A stretch of DNA of 10,215 nucleotides from Piscirickettsiaceae bacterium. GTDB taxonomy: Bacteria; Pseudomonadota; Gammaproteobacteria; Methylococcales; Cycloclasticaceae. Shown in pieces: positions 1 through 6,825 of the stretch; the first letter of the stretch is position 1; every line of letters begins with the position of its first letter. A program made the position numbers and the translations under genes. The notes below the pieces were generated by a model that worked only from the letters and a program-made list of their open reading frames with translations, did no database searches and had not been told where the DNA came from. The DNA lies in assembly GCA_002401365.1 (NCBI GenBank), contig NVSW01000079.1:1-10215 (forward strand). The letters run 5' to 3'.

Positions 1-75
1 AATTTGAGATAAAGGGACTAAATGTTGGGTTTAAGGGCTTGAAGACATGTTCGTTTTGAACAAAAAAGGGGTTAT

Positions 76-180
76 TTAATGAGCGTCTAACAACGCCTCC
101 AAACCTTATCCAGAATTATCGACGGTGGGGGGTAGGCCATCTGTTTGTATCATGCTTTGCGCGAACACAACGTCTTCTAT
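76..180 (-). pseudogene. Decayed tesA 3'-end remnant
   Basis: This is a non-coding relic of the C-terminal end of a TesA-type esterase gene, in the same orientation as the intact tesA at 902-1513. By eye it aligns with 902-1025 in three ungapped blocks (about 17/23, 19/23 and 37/47 matching bases), separated by deletions of roughly 10 bases each. Read on the minus strand it gives DVVFAQSMIQTDGLPP, matching DVALAQGLMQKDGLHP around the catalytic Asp/His. After a frame change comes IILDKVW, matching PIIADKVW, and then ALLDAH-stop, matching PLLGTY-stop. The catalytic His is replaced by Pro, and the reading frame is broken. Homology stops near 180, just before mtgA. Bases 1-75 show no gene, terminator or repeat that I can recognise. 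The homology is seen directly; the history (tandem duplication or replacement of a resident copy) is inference. Confidence 0.8.
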
Positions 181-202
181 ATGCTTCTGCTAAAATCGGT
201 GG

Positions 203-901
203 GTGACTAAACTTAAACGCCTACTACTTAAATATTTTTTACGGCTTTCATTGGCGTTTATCGTACTGAGTTTACTGCTTGTCGTAACTTTTCGTTGGAT
301 AAACCCTCCTTTGACAATGGTGATGGCGGACCGATGGCTAAATGCGAGTAATGATGATTATAAATTAAAGAAAATTTGGCTGAACTGGGATCAGATCCCA
401 AAACAGGCGGCACTTGCTGTGGTTGCATCGGAAGACCAGTTGTTTCCATTACACCGCGGCTTTGATGTTAAATCCATCTTAAGCTCATTACGTACCTCAG
501 TAAATGGAGGCAAATTAAGAGGTGCTAGCACCATCAGTCAACAGGTTGCCCGTAATCTCTATTTGTGGACAGGGCGTAGTTGGGTAAGAAAGGGACTTGA
601 AGCGTGGTTCACTTTATTGATTGAACTGACGTGGGATAAACAACGTATCTTAGAGGTGTATTTAAATATTGCCGAGTGGGGGAATGGTGTATTCGGATTG
701 GAGGCTGCTAGTCGTTATCATTTTGGTAAGTCGGCGCGTCACTTAACACCAATGCAATCGGCATTGCTCGCTTCATCACTGCCAAGTCCATTACGTTACA
801 ACCCTGCTAGGCCTACCCAATATCTACTAGACAGGGCGATATGGAATCTTCATCAGCAAAAAAGGCTTGATGGTGTTCGGTGGCTGAGTCGGCTAGAGTA
901 A
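203..901 (+). CDS. mtgA: Monofunctional biosynthetic peptidoglycan transglycosylase
   Basis: This is a family GT51 enzyme that polymerises lipid II into glycan strands at the outer face of the inner membrane, without a transpeptidase domain. One membrane helix spans about residues 11-30. The GT51 motifs follow in order: ASEDQLFPLHRGFD (75-88) with the catalytic Glu77; RGASTISQQVARNL (106-119); RKGLEAWFTLLIE (129-141); KQRILEVYLNIAEWGNGVFG (146-165); and FGKSA (174-178). The length, 232 aa, is usual for MtgA. The start is GTG at 203, the first possible start after an in-frame stop at 191-193. No clear ribosome binding site precedes it. Its TAA stop abuts the stop of the convergent tesA with no intervening base, so there is no room for a terminator between them. 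The upstream side is occupied by a tesA relic rather than a recognisable promoter. Confidence 0.95.
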   Translation: MTKLKRLLLKYFLRLSLAFIVLSLLLVVTFRWINPPLTMVMADRWLNASNDDYKLKKIWLNWDQIPKQAALAVVASEDQLFPLHRGFDVKSILSSLRTSVNGGKLRGASTISQQVARNLYLWTGRSWVRKGLEAWFTLLIELTWDKQRILEVYLNIAEWGNGVFGLEAASRYHFGKSARHLTPMQSALLASSLPSPLRYNPARPTQYLLDRAIWNLHQQKRLDGVRWLSRLE

Positions 902-1513
902 TTAATAAGTGCCCAATAACGGCTGCAAATATCCCCAAACCTTATCTGCAATAATCGGCTGCGCTTTTTCATTCGGGTGTAGGCCGTCTTTTTGCATCAG
1001 GCCTTGCGCTAAAGCGACGTCTCTTAAAATAAACGGTACGAAAGGGATGTCCATTTCCTCGGCTATGTCGGGGTAGTTGTTGTAGAACATATCGGTATAG
1101 CGCTTGCCGTAGTTGGAGGGGATTCGCATACTGAGTAGCAGCACTTGTGCGCCGGTATTCTTGGCGCGGGTTATCAGTTCACGCAGGTTTTTCTTTATTA
1201 ATAGGGGCGGCATACCGCGCAAGCCATCGTTTGCACCTAATTCTATTAGAACTATTTCGGGTTCGTATTGCTCTAAGGCTTTGTCTATGCGTGCAAGGCC
1301 ACCTGCTGTGGTGTCGCCACTGATGCTTTGGTTGATAATGCGATGGGGGTATTTTTTTTTCTCTAAGGTTTGTTGAAGCAAATTAACCCAACCTTTTTTG
1401 GTGGGCATATTGTACGCAGCGCTTATACTATCGCCCAGTACCAAAATGGTGCTGGCAGCTGATGTTGTTGCTGTGCATAACGCAAAAATAAAGATTAAAT
1501 AGAGTCTGATCAT
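902..1513 (-). CDS. tesA: Periplasmic SGNH esterase / acyl-CoA thioesterase I / lysophospholipase
   Basis: This is a TesA-family hydrolase (203 aa) expected to cleave acyl thioesters, lysophospholipids and other esters in the periplasm. The N-terminus is a signal peptide of about 19-20 residues, with a hydrophobic core at 3-12 and an Ala-rich cleavage region near TTSAA. All four SGNH blocks are present: GDS with nucleophile Ser29, SGDT with Gly66, GAND with Asn95, and DGLHP with Asp176 and His179. The start is placed at the ATG at 1511-1513 because it gives a proper signal peptide. The frame stays open upstream to 1777, but that part lies antisense to ybbA and is not plausible coding sequence. 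The start codon is one base from the divergent ybbA start, so promoter and leader must lie inside ybbA. No ribosome binding site is evident. The tesA-ybbA-ybbP cluster is known from Escherichia coli and relatives. Confidence 0.94.
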   Translation of the reverse strand: MIRLYLIFIFALCTATTSAASTILVLGDSISAAYNMPTKKGWVNLLQQTLEKKKYPHRIINQSISGDTTAGGLARIDKALEQYEPEIVLIELGANDGLRGMPPLLIKKNLRELITRAKNTGAQVLLLSMRIPSNYGKRYTDMFYNNYPDIAEEMDIPFVPFILRDVALAQGLMQKDGLHPNEKAQPIIADKVWGYLQPLLGTY

Positions 1514-1514
1514 A

Positions 1515-2189
1515 ATGAAAAGTAATAGCCCAATTATTGAAACGAAAAATTTAGGTAAAACGGTTCCCGTCGCGGATGGTGATTTGTCCATTTTATCATC
1601 TGTTAGCTTAACAATAGATAAAGGTGAAAGTATTGCGGTGGTGGGAGCATCTGGTTCGGGTAAGTCTACCTTATTGGGTTTGTTAGCGGGGCTAGATTCG
1701 CCAACGGAGGGATCTATTAGGCTGAATGGCACTGAGTTAACGGCATTGGATGAAGACGGCCGTGCGGAGGTGCGCAATAAGTTAGTGGGTTTTGTGTTTC
1801 AGTCGTTTCAATTATTGCCGCGATTAACCGCGCTTGAGAACGTGATGTTGCCGCTGGAATTGCGGGGTGATAAAGATGCTGAAGCAACGGCTATTGCTCT
1901 GTTAGAACGTGTTGGGCTTGGCGACCGATTGCAGCACACACCAATGAAATTATCAGGGGGTGAACAACAACGCGTTGCGCTGGCACGAGCCTTTGTCACT
2001 GAACCGGCTATTTTGTTTGCTGATGAACCAACGGGTAATTTAGACAGTAAAACCGGGGATCAAATTATCGAGCTGTTGTTCGAATTAAACCAAGAAAAAC
2101 ACACCACACTGGTGCTGGTTACGCACGACATGGCATTGGCCAAGCGTTGCCAGCGTACGGTGCATATTGATGCGGGTTGCCTTGTATGA
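1515..2189 (+). CDS. ybbA: ABC transporter ATP-binding protein, YbbA/LolD-MacB type
   Basis: This is the cytoplasmic ATPase subunit of a MacB/LolD-like (type VII) ABC transporter, partner of the permease encoded next. Visible motifs are Walker A GASGSGKST (44-52), Q-loop Gln96 in VFQSFQ, signature LSGGEQQR (146-153), Walker B ILFADEP (166-172), the D-loop in TGNLDSKTG, and switch His204 in LVTHD. Length (224 aa) is usual for the family. The ATG at 1515 fits the family N-terminus; only a weak AGAG lies about 10 bases upstream. Its TGA overlaps the ATG of ybbP in an ATGA arrangement, which indicates translational coupling. Pairing with tesA on one side and a large FtsX-like permease on the other separates it from LolD and MacB proper. 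The substrate is not known from sequence; lipophilic cargo is a guess from the family and the tesA linkage. Confidence 0.92.
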   Translation: MKSNSPIIETKNLGKTVPVADGDLSILSSVSLTIDKGESIAVVGASGSGKSTLLGLLAGLDSPTEGSIRLNGTELTALDEDGRAEVRNKLVGFVFQSFQLLPRLTALENVMLPLELRGDKDAEATAIALLERVGLGDRLQHTPMKLSGGEQQRVALARAFVTEPAILFADEPTGNLDSKTGDQIIELLFELNQEKHTTLVLVTHDMALAKRCQRTVHIDAGCLV

Positions 2190-4663
2190 ATCGGCTGAGT
2201 TTAGCGCTAAAGTTACTAAAACGTGATGCGCGAAGTGGTGAGTTAACATTATTGGTGTTGGCGCTGGTGATTGCGGTGAGTAGCTCAACAGCGATTAGTT
2301 TATTTGCCGACCGGATGCATCGAACCATGAGCACGCAAGCGTCGGAGTTTTTAGCCGCAGATTTGGTGGTGACCAGTTCAACGATTATTCCTAATGAATG
2401 GTTAGATAAAGCGCGAGCCTTGGGTTTAAAACAAGCAAGAACGGCGGAGTTTTCAACCGTTTTAATTGAAAATGATGAGCTTTTATTGGCAGGTGTTAAA
2501 GCGGTTAGCAATAATTACCCGCTACGTGGACAGCTAAAAACGACCGATGCCGAGCGTTTGCATGAAACAGTGCGTAGCCAAGGGCCAGCTAGCGGTAAGG
2601 TATGGGTGGGCTCAAGGGTGATGTCGGCATTAAAATTGACGCTGGGTGATGAGGTAACGGTAGGGGAAAAGCCCTTAACAGTCAGCCAGGTGATTAGTTA
2701 CGAGCCAGACAAACGGGGTGATTTGTACAGTTTGTCGCCACGGGTGATGATGAATGATGTCGATTTGGCCGCCACAAAGGTTTTGCAACCGGGTAGCCAT
2801 GTGCATTATTTCTTTCAATTCAGTGGAGAGTCTGCCGCATTAAATTCATTCAATGCGTGGGTAAAGCCGCAATTGGTTGCAGGCCAGCGTGTAATGGATG
2901 TGCAGGATGATCGCCCAGAATTGGGCAGTGCCTTATCACGTGCTGAGCGATATTTGGGGCTATCGAGCATTATCGTTATTTTAATTGCCGGTGTGGCAAT
3001 TGCGATGTCTACCCGTCGATACAGTGAGCGACATTTTGATAGCACGGCTGTGTTACGTTGCTTGGGCTGCAAACAAAACGATATTTTGGCATTGTTTTTG
3101 TATCAATTTCTTATTTTGGGCATGGTGGCTTGTTCTATTGGCTTGGTGTTGGGCTGGTTTACCCAGCAGGCCCTATTTGAATTATTACGCGATTTATTAC
3201 CCGCTAAAGTGGCGGAACCCAGCTTGATTGCAGTTGTATTAGGGTTTGTAACGGGCTTTGCCATTTTGATGGGTTTTGCTTTGCCGCCTTTGTTACGTTT
3301 AAAAAAGGTATCGCCTTTACGGGTTCTACGGCGAGAGTTAGAGCCATTGTCCAGTAGTGCGTGGCTCGTGTATGGCTTGGCTTTGTTGTTGGTGTCATTG
3401 CTTATTTGGCGCTATACAGAAGATGCTGAATTGTTGCTAATGATTATGGGTGGGGGGCTTGTCGCGACAGGTGTTTCTGCGCTTATTTTGCTTGCTTTAT
3501 TTAAGCAATTGCAGCGATTGATACCGAAGGTTGGCTTAAGTTGGCGTATTGGGTTGCAAGGTATTTTAAGAACCCCTGCGGCGAGCGTAACGCAAATTTT
3601 GGCGTTTAGCATTACGTTATTGGCGATGTTGTTGAGCTTTACCGTACGCAATGACTTGATTCAAGACTGGCAACAGCAATTGCCGGATAACGCACCCAAT
3701 TATTTTGCGTTAAATATTCTCCCGAATCAGGTGATGCTGTTGGAAAAACAGCTGCAAGAGTTGGGTGTTCCTGCGGCTAAGATATACCCCATTGTACGAG
3801 GACGCTTGGTGGCGATAAACGATGAGCCGGTTCAACGTATTGTTAGCAAAGATTCCCAAGGTGAGCGTGCAACACACCGTGATTTAAGCTTAACCTGGGG
3901 TGTTTTACCGGAAGACAATAAAACGGTACAGGGTGATTGGGCTAAGCCTAAAACAGGTGAGGTTTCCATTGAAAGTAAATTGGCAGAAAGTTTAAACGTT
4001 ACGTTAGGGGATATGCTCACCTTTAGCGTGGGTAGTGAACAGTTGAGTTCGGTGGTAACGCATATTCGAAAAGTACAGTGGGACACCATGAAGCCGAACT
4101 TTTATATGGTGTTTGCTGATAAAACGCTAGATGGTTTTCCGGTGACATATATCACCAGCTTTTATGTGGCTGAAAACAATAAAAAAGCACTCAATAGCTT
4201 GATTAAACAGCTTCCGAATATGACGCTATTGGAAGTAGATGCGTTGTTGAATCAGTTTAAAATGATTCTTGCCCAATTAACGGCGGCGATTAATTACTTA
4301 TTGTACTTTGCGTTATTGGCCGGCTTTACGGTGCTGTTTGCGTCTGTTTATGCAACGTTAGATGCACGAATAGCGGAGGGGGCATTGATGCGAACCTTGG
4401 GTGCGAGCAAGCAATTGTTAAGAAAAGCCCATGTGTTAGAGTTCTCAATGATTGGTCTAATGGCCGGGTTAATAGCGATGCTGATGTATCAAGCTATTTT
4501 GTTTGGCTTATATAAGTACGTGCTGCATTTAGATTTTACCGTTGATACGTTGTTACTGGTTAGCGTACCGTTGATTAGTGCCTTATGTGTAACAGCGGCC
4601 GGCTTGTGGGGCGTTAAAGATGTGGTGAATAAACCGCCGATGACTGTGTTGCGTGAGTCATAA
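2186..4663 (+). CDS. ybbP: Large FtsX-like ABC transporter permease, YbbP family
   Basis: This is the inner-membrane permease partner of the YbbA ATPase (825 aa from the ATG at 2186). It has the duplicated FtsX/MacB layout: a first membrane helix near 20-40; a periplasmic domain of about 40-255; helices near 260-277, 302-325 and 345-368; an inner pair near 393-408 and 416-437; a helix near 465-485; a second periplasmic domain of about 490-700; and helices near 704-723, 752-774 and 790-810. That makes ten by eye. Each half carries the cytoplasmic FtsX signature after its first core helix: LRCLGCKQND (290-299) and LMRTLGASKQ (734-743). The ATG overlaps the ybbA stop by 4 bases. An in-frame TTG at 2177 is less likely. 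The gene ends 6 bases from the convergent pqiC stop. Mechanotransmission rather than classical transport is suggested by the MacB/LolCDE family; the cargo is unknown. Confidence 0.91.
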   Translation: MNRLSLALKLLKRDARSGELTLLVLALVIAVSSSTAISLFADRMHRTMSTQASEFLAADLVVTSSTIIPNEWLDKARALGLKQARTAEFSTVLIENDELLLAGVKAVSNNYPLRGQLKTTDAERLHETVRSQGPASGKVWVGSRVMSALKLTLGDEVTVGEKPLTVSQVISYEPDKRGDLYSLSPRVMMNDVDLAATKVLQPGSHVHYFFQFSGESAALNSFNAWVKPQLVAGQRVMDVQDDRPELGSALSRAERYLGLSSIIVILIAGVAIAMSTRRYSERHFDSTAVLRCLGCKQNDILALFLYQFLILGMVACSIGLVLGWFTQQALFELLRDLLPAKVAEPSLIAVVLGFVTGFAILMGFALPPLLRLKKVSPLRVLRRELEPLSSSAWLVYGLALLLVSLLIWRYTEDAELLLMIMGGGLVATGVSALILLALFKQLQRLIPKVGLSWRIGLQGILRTPAASVTQILAFSITLLAMLLSFTVRNDLIQDWQQQLPDNAPNYFALNILPNQVMLLEKQLQELGVPAAKIYPIVRGRLVAINDEPVQRIVSKDSQGERATHRDLSLTWGVLPEDNKTVQGDWAKPKTGEVSIESKLAESLNVTLGDMLTFSVGSEQLSSVVTHIRKVQWDTMKPNFYMVFADKTLDGFPVTYITSFYVAENNKKALNSLIKQLPNMTLLEVDALLNQFKMILAQLTAAINYLLYFALLAGFTVLFASVYATLDARIAEGALMRTLGASKQLLRKAHVLEFSMIGLMAGLIAMLMYQAILFGLYKYVLHLDFTVDTLLLVSVPLISALCVTAAGLWGVKDVVNKPPMTVLRES

Positions 4664-4687
4664 GCCTAATTATTCTACTAATAAGGC
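4664..4687. terminator. Weak stem-loop at the ybbP/pqiC convergence
   Basis: GCCT (4664-4667) plus TATT (4671-4674) can pair with AATA (4680-4683) plus AGGC (4684-4687), leaving a 3-base bulge and a CTACT loop. It sits across the 6-base gap between the two convergent stop codons, where a bidirectional terminator would be useful. The stem is short and AT-rich and has no convincing T-run, so it may be chance. Confidence 0.2.
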
Positions 4688-5260
4688 ATTAATTTTAGTG
4701 GCTAACTTAGCGATGGTGAGTTCTAGCTTTACTACTGAATGCTGATAACCATCTTTGTTTAATTGTTCTTTGAAAACAAAATGGTTGTTTTTTCTTAATG
4801 TTTCGTTTTCATCAGATAACCAGAATTGCCCACTTAATATGATTTGTGAATGGTTCGTTGAATTAAATTGTTCAACATCTATGTAAAGGTGAAGGGAAGG
4901 TTTAGTAGTTGTGAGTGGCGTCTTTTTGTTGAAAACATAATCAGCGTGAGACTGTTTGTTCAGTTCTTGTATTAGCTTGTTAGATAACAGTTCTTGTAAC
5001 GGTTGCGCCCAACGGTGATATTTTGATGTGTAAATTTGGTGCTTGTCTATCTGAATAACAAGCCCTTGTTGATCAAGAAATGTTGCTAATTGAATGGGGT
5101 GTACAACGATGTGCTTTATGTTTAATTTAGCTGTGTTGTTGATGCCGATTGATAGCGGTGTGATATTGAAATTATAATATTTGTTGCGCTGTACGTCCGT
5201 TGCGCAGCCCATTAATAATATTAAACAGCAGGTGACGGCGCTTATTAATAGAGGTCTCAT
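4670..5260 (-). CDS. pqiC: PqiC-like outer-membrane lipoprotein (ABC-type transport auxiliary lipoprotein family)
   Basis: This is a 196-aa lipoprotein, third gene of the pqiABC operon. It has a type II signal peptide with lipobox LMGC, placing the lipidated Cys at residue 19. Ala at +2 rather than Asp favours sorting to the outer membrane. The rest fits the PqiC/YmbA family (formerly DUF330): a short YYNF-like N-terminal strand after the linker, an IVVHPIQLATFLDQQGLVI segment (about 50-68), and a mid region with YHRWAQPLQELLSNKL (about 81-96). In Escherichia coli PqiC anchors the PqiB tunnel at the outer membrane; the same role is inferred here. Its ATG shares one base with the pqiB stop (TAATG), and a strong AAAGGAG ribosome binding site lies inside pqiB, so it is translationally coupled. 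Sequence conservation in this family is low; operon position carries much of the assignment. Confidence 0.87.
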   Translation of the reverse strand: MRPLLISAVTCCLILLMGCATDVQRNKYYNFNITPLSIGINNTAKLNIKHIVVHPIQLATFLDQQGLVIQIDKHQIYTSKYHRWAQPLQELLSNKLIQELNKQSHADYVFNKKTPLTTTKPSLHLYIDVEQFNSTNHSQIILSGQFWLSDENETLRKNNHFVFKEQLNKDGYQHSVVKLELTIAKLATKINALLVE

Positions 5261-6813
5261 TACTTAGCTCCTTTGGGTTCCATCTCTTCAAGCTGCTGGC
5301 CGCCAAAGAATAAACTGTTGGGTTTTTGGTTGAGCTGAATGATTAACGGGTCTAACTCGTTAAGTGTTCTTTTCATCCGCTGAAGTAACCCTTGTAGGTC
5401 TGAATGTGTTGCCGAGCCTTCAGAAAAGCTCTTGGCTAATTTTTCAAAATCTTTTAACGATGAATTAACGTTGCTCAAGGTTTTCTCGGCACCAATTAAA
5501 ACGGTTTCTATGGGTAATTTATTTAATTTATCTAACGCGTTGTTCAGTTGTTCTAATAATTGGTCAATTTGATTGTCGGTGGTTGGTATGACTATGTGGC
5601 CGTTAAAATTCGATGATTTAACGCGTGGTTTGTCGCTGAATGTCAGTTCTATTAGCTTGTTTCCTGTCAATATATTTCCTGTGGCAATACTGGCTTGAAG
5701 GCCTTTTTGGATAGATTTTTTAATTTCAATATCTAATGTCTTTATGGCTTCTTTATTGTCTTCAAAACCAAGCCTTGCAGGTTCAATTTTTATGGTGACA
5801 GGTATTAAAGTTGATGGGTCAAGCACGTTATTAACGCCAGCATGGTTGAAGCCTGTGTTGATAACAGAGCCAATTTTGATACCTCTAAACTCTACAGGTG
5901 TATTAAGGTTTAGGCCGCGAAGGGAACTGTTGAACAGTAGTGTGTATAGGGATGCATGTTTGTAGCGGCTGTTATAAATGGCGCTTTTATTTGGGTAGAT
6001 GGTGAAAAACCCACGACTAGTCAGTACTTTTCCTTGAGTCATATCGGTGGGAACGTCAAAGGTGATGCCACCCGTAATCAAACTTTCTAACGAGCCTGTT
6101 TGAACGTGTAGGCCATCTGCTGATAGGTCAACTTCAAAGCCATTTAAAGACCAAAATTTTGTATTGCTGGTAATTAGTTTGTCGTAAGGGCTTTCGATAA
6201 AAGCATCGTAATAGACACGCTTTTCTTGAGAATTGAAGTGAACATGTTCAATGCGTCCTACGTCAATGCCGCGATAAAGTATTGGGTCGCCGGTGTGAAG
6301 TGCAGTATTTCCGCTACTGTCTAGGGTGATGTTTAAACCATTGGTGCCTGCAGGCGTAACGGGCTTGTCTTCCAACCCTTTAAATGCGTATTGATTTGTT
6401 TCGCTAAAGCCTGGGGCTAGTTCTATATAGGCACCAGACAGTAACGTGCTAATACCAGAAATACCTGCTTTGCCGACGCGAGGTTTTACAACCCAAAATT
6501 GTGTGTCTTGGACAAGTAATGACTCGTTCTTTTTTGAAATGCGTGCAGTTACTAATACATTATTGTCGGGGCTATTAAGTTCGAGCTTTTTAACAATACC
6601 TATATCAACATTTTTAGAGCGTATTTTTGTTTTGCCAACGTCTATGCCTTCGCCTGTTTCAAAGGCAATAACAATTAATGAACCACGACTGCTGATGTTG
6701 TCATATACCATCCATGCGCCAATAAGCACCGCGAGGATAGGAATAAACCAGATGAAGGAAATTGATCTGATTGGGTCTAACTGCGCAGGTAAGGGTTGTT
6801 CGTTTTTGTTCAT
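5260..6813 (-). CDS. pqiB: Intermembrane transport protein PqiB (three MCE/MlaD domains)
   Basis: PqiB-family MCE proteins form a hexameric periplasmic tunnel that carries lipids between inner and outer membrane. This 517-aa protein has one N-terminal membrane helix (about 19-37). It then has three MCE repeats, at about 42-135, 158-255 and 285-395. Visible repeat hallmarks are the paired GIDVGKTKIRSKNVDIGIV (56-74), GDPILYRGIDVGRIEHV (175-191) and NTPVEFRGIKIGSV (304-317). The segments ISGISTLLSGAYIEL, TGSLESLITGGITFDV and SIATGNILTGNKLIEL close each repeat. A C-terminal helical, likely coiled-coil region (about 412-495) ends in KPNSLFFGG, the usual PqiB tail. The length is close to the family norm. 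It follows pqiA by 10 bases with a good ribosome binding site and overlaps pqiC by one base. Confidence 0.94.
   Translation of the reverse strand: MNKNEQPLPAQLDPIRSISFIWFIPILAVLIGAWMVYDNISSRGSLIVIAFETGEGIDVGKTKIRSKNVDIGIVKKLELNSPDNNVLVTARISKKNESLLVQDTQFWVVKPRVGKAGISGISTLLSGAYIELAPGFSETNQYAFKGLEDKPVTPAGTNGLNITLDSSGNTALHTGDPILYRGIDVGRIEHVHFNSQEKRVYYDAFIESPYDKLITSNTKFWSLNGFEVDLSADGLHVQTGSLESLITGGITFDVPTDMTQGKVLTSRGFFTIYPNKSAIYNSRYKHASLYTLLFNSSLRGLNLNTPVEFRGIKIGSVINTGFNHAGVNNVLDPSTLIPVTIKIEPARLGFEDNKEAIKTLDIEIKKSIQKGLQASIATGNILTGNKLIELTFSDKPRVKSSNFNGHIVIPTTDNQIDQLLEQLNNALDKLNKLPIETVLIGAEKTLSNVNSSLKDFEKLAKSFSEGSATHSDLQGLLQRMKRTLNELDPLIIQLNQKPNSLFFGGQQLEEMEPKGAK
5268..5274 (-). promoter_or_regulatory. 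Ribosome binding site of pqiC
   Basis: On the minus strand AAAGGAG lies 7 bases upstream of the pqiC ATG (5258-5260), inside the last codons of pqiB. It is the best Shine-Dalgarno match in the window and fixes the pqiC start. Confidence 0.75.
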
Positions 6814-6820
6814 TAAAGTG

Positions 6821-6825
6821 CCTTC
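6821..6825 (-). promoter_or_regulatory. Ribosome binding site of pqiB
   Basis: GAAGG on the minus strand lies 7 bases before the pqiB ATG (6811-6813). It overlaps the TGA stop of pqiA (6824-6826), so ribosomes ending pqiA would expose or reuse the site. Confidence 0.6.

Noticed and set aside
181..210. Nine-codon ORF (ATG at 181) overlapping the mtgA start, as a leader peptide
   Set aside because: It lies at the edge of the tesA relic, has no ribosome binding site, and shows nothing that would mark regulatory translation.
1514..1777. Upstream extension of tesA to a start at 1777 (291 residues)
   Set aside because: The extra 88 residues lie antisense to the conserved N-terminal half of ybbA and would bury the signal peptide in the middle of the protein.
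2177..2185. TTG at 2177 as start of ybbP
   Set aside because: The ATG at 2186 makes the classical ATGA overlap with ybbA, and the family N-terminus begins there.
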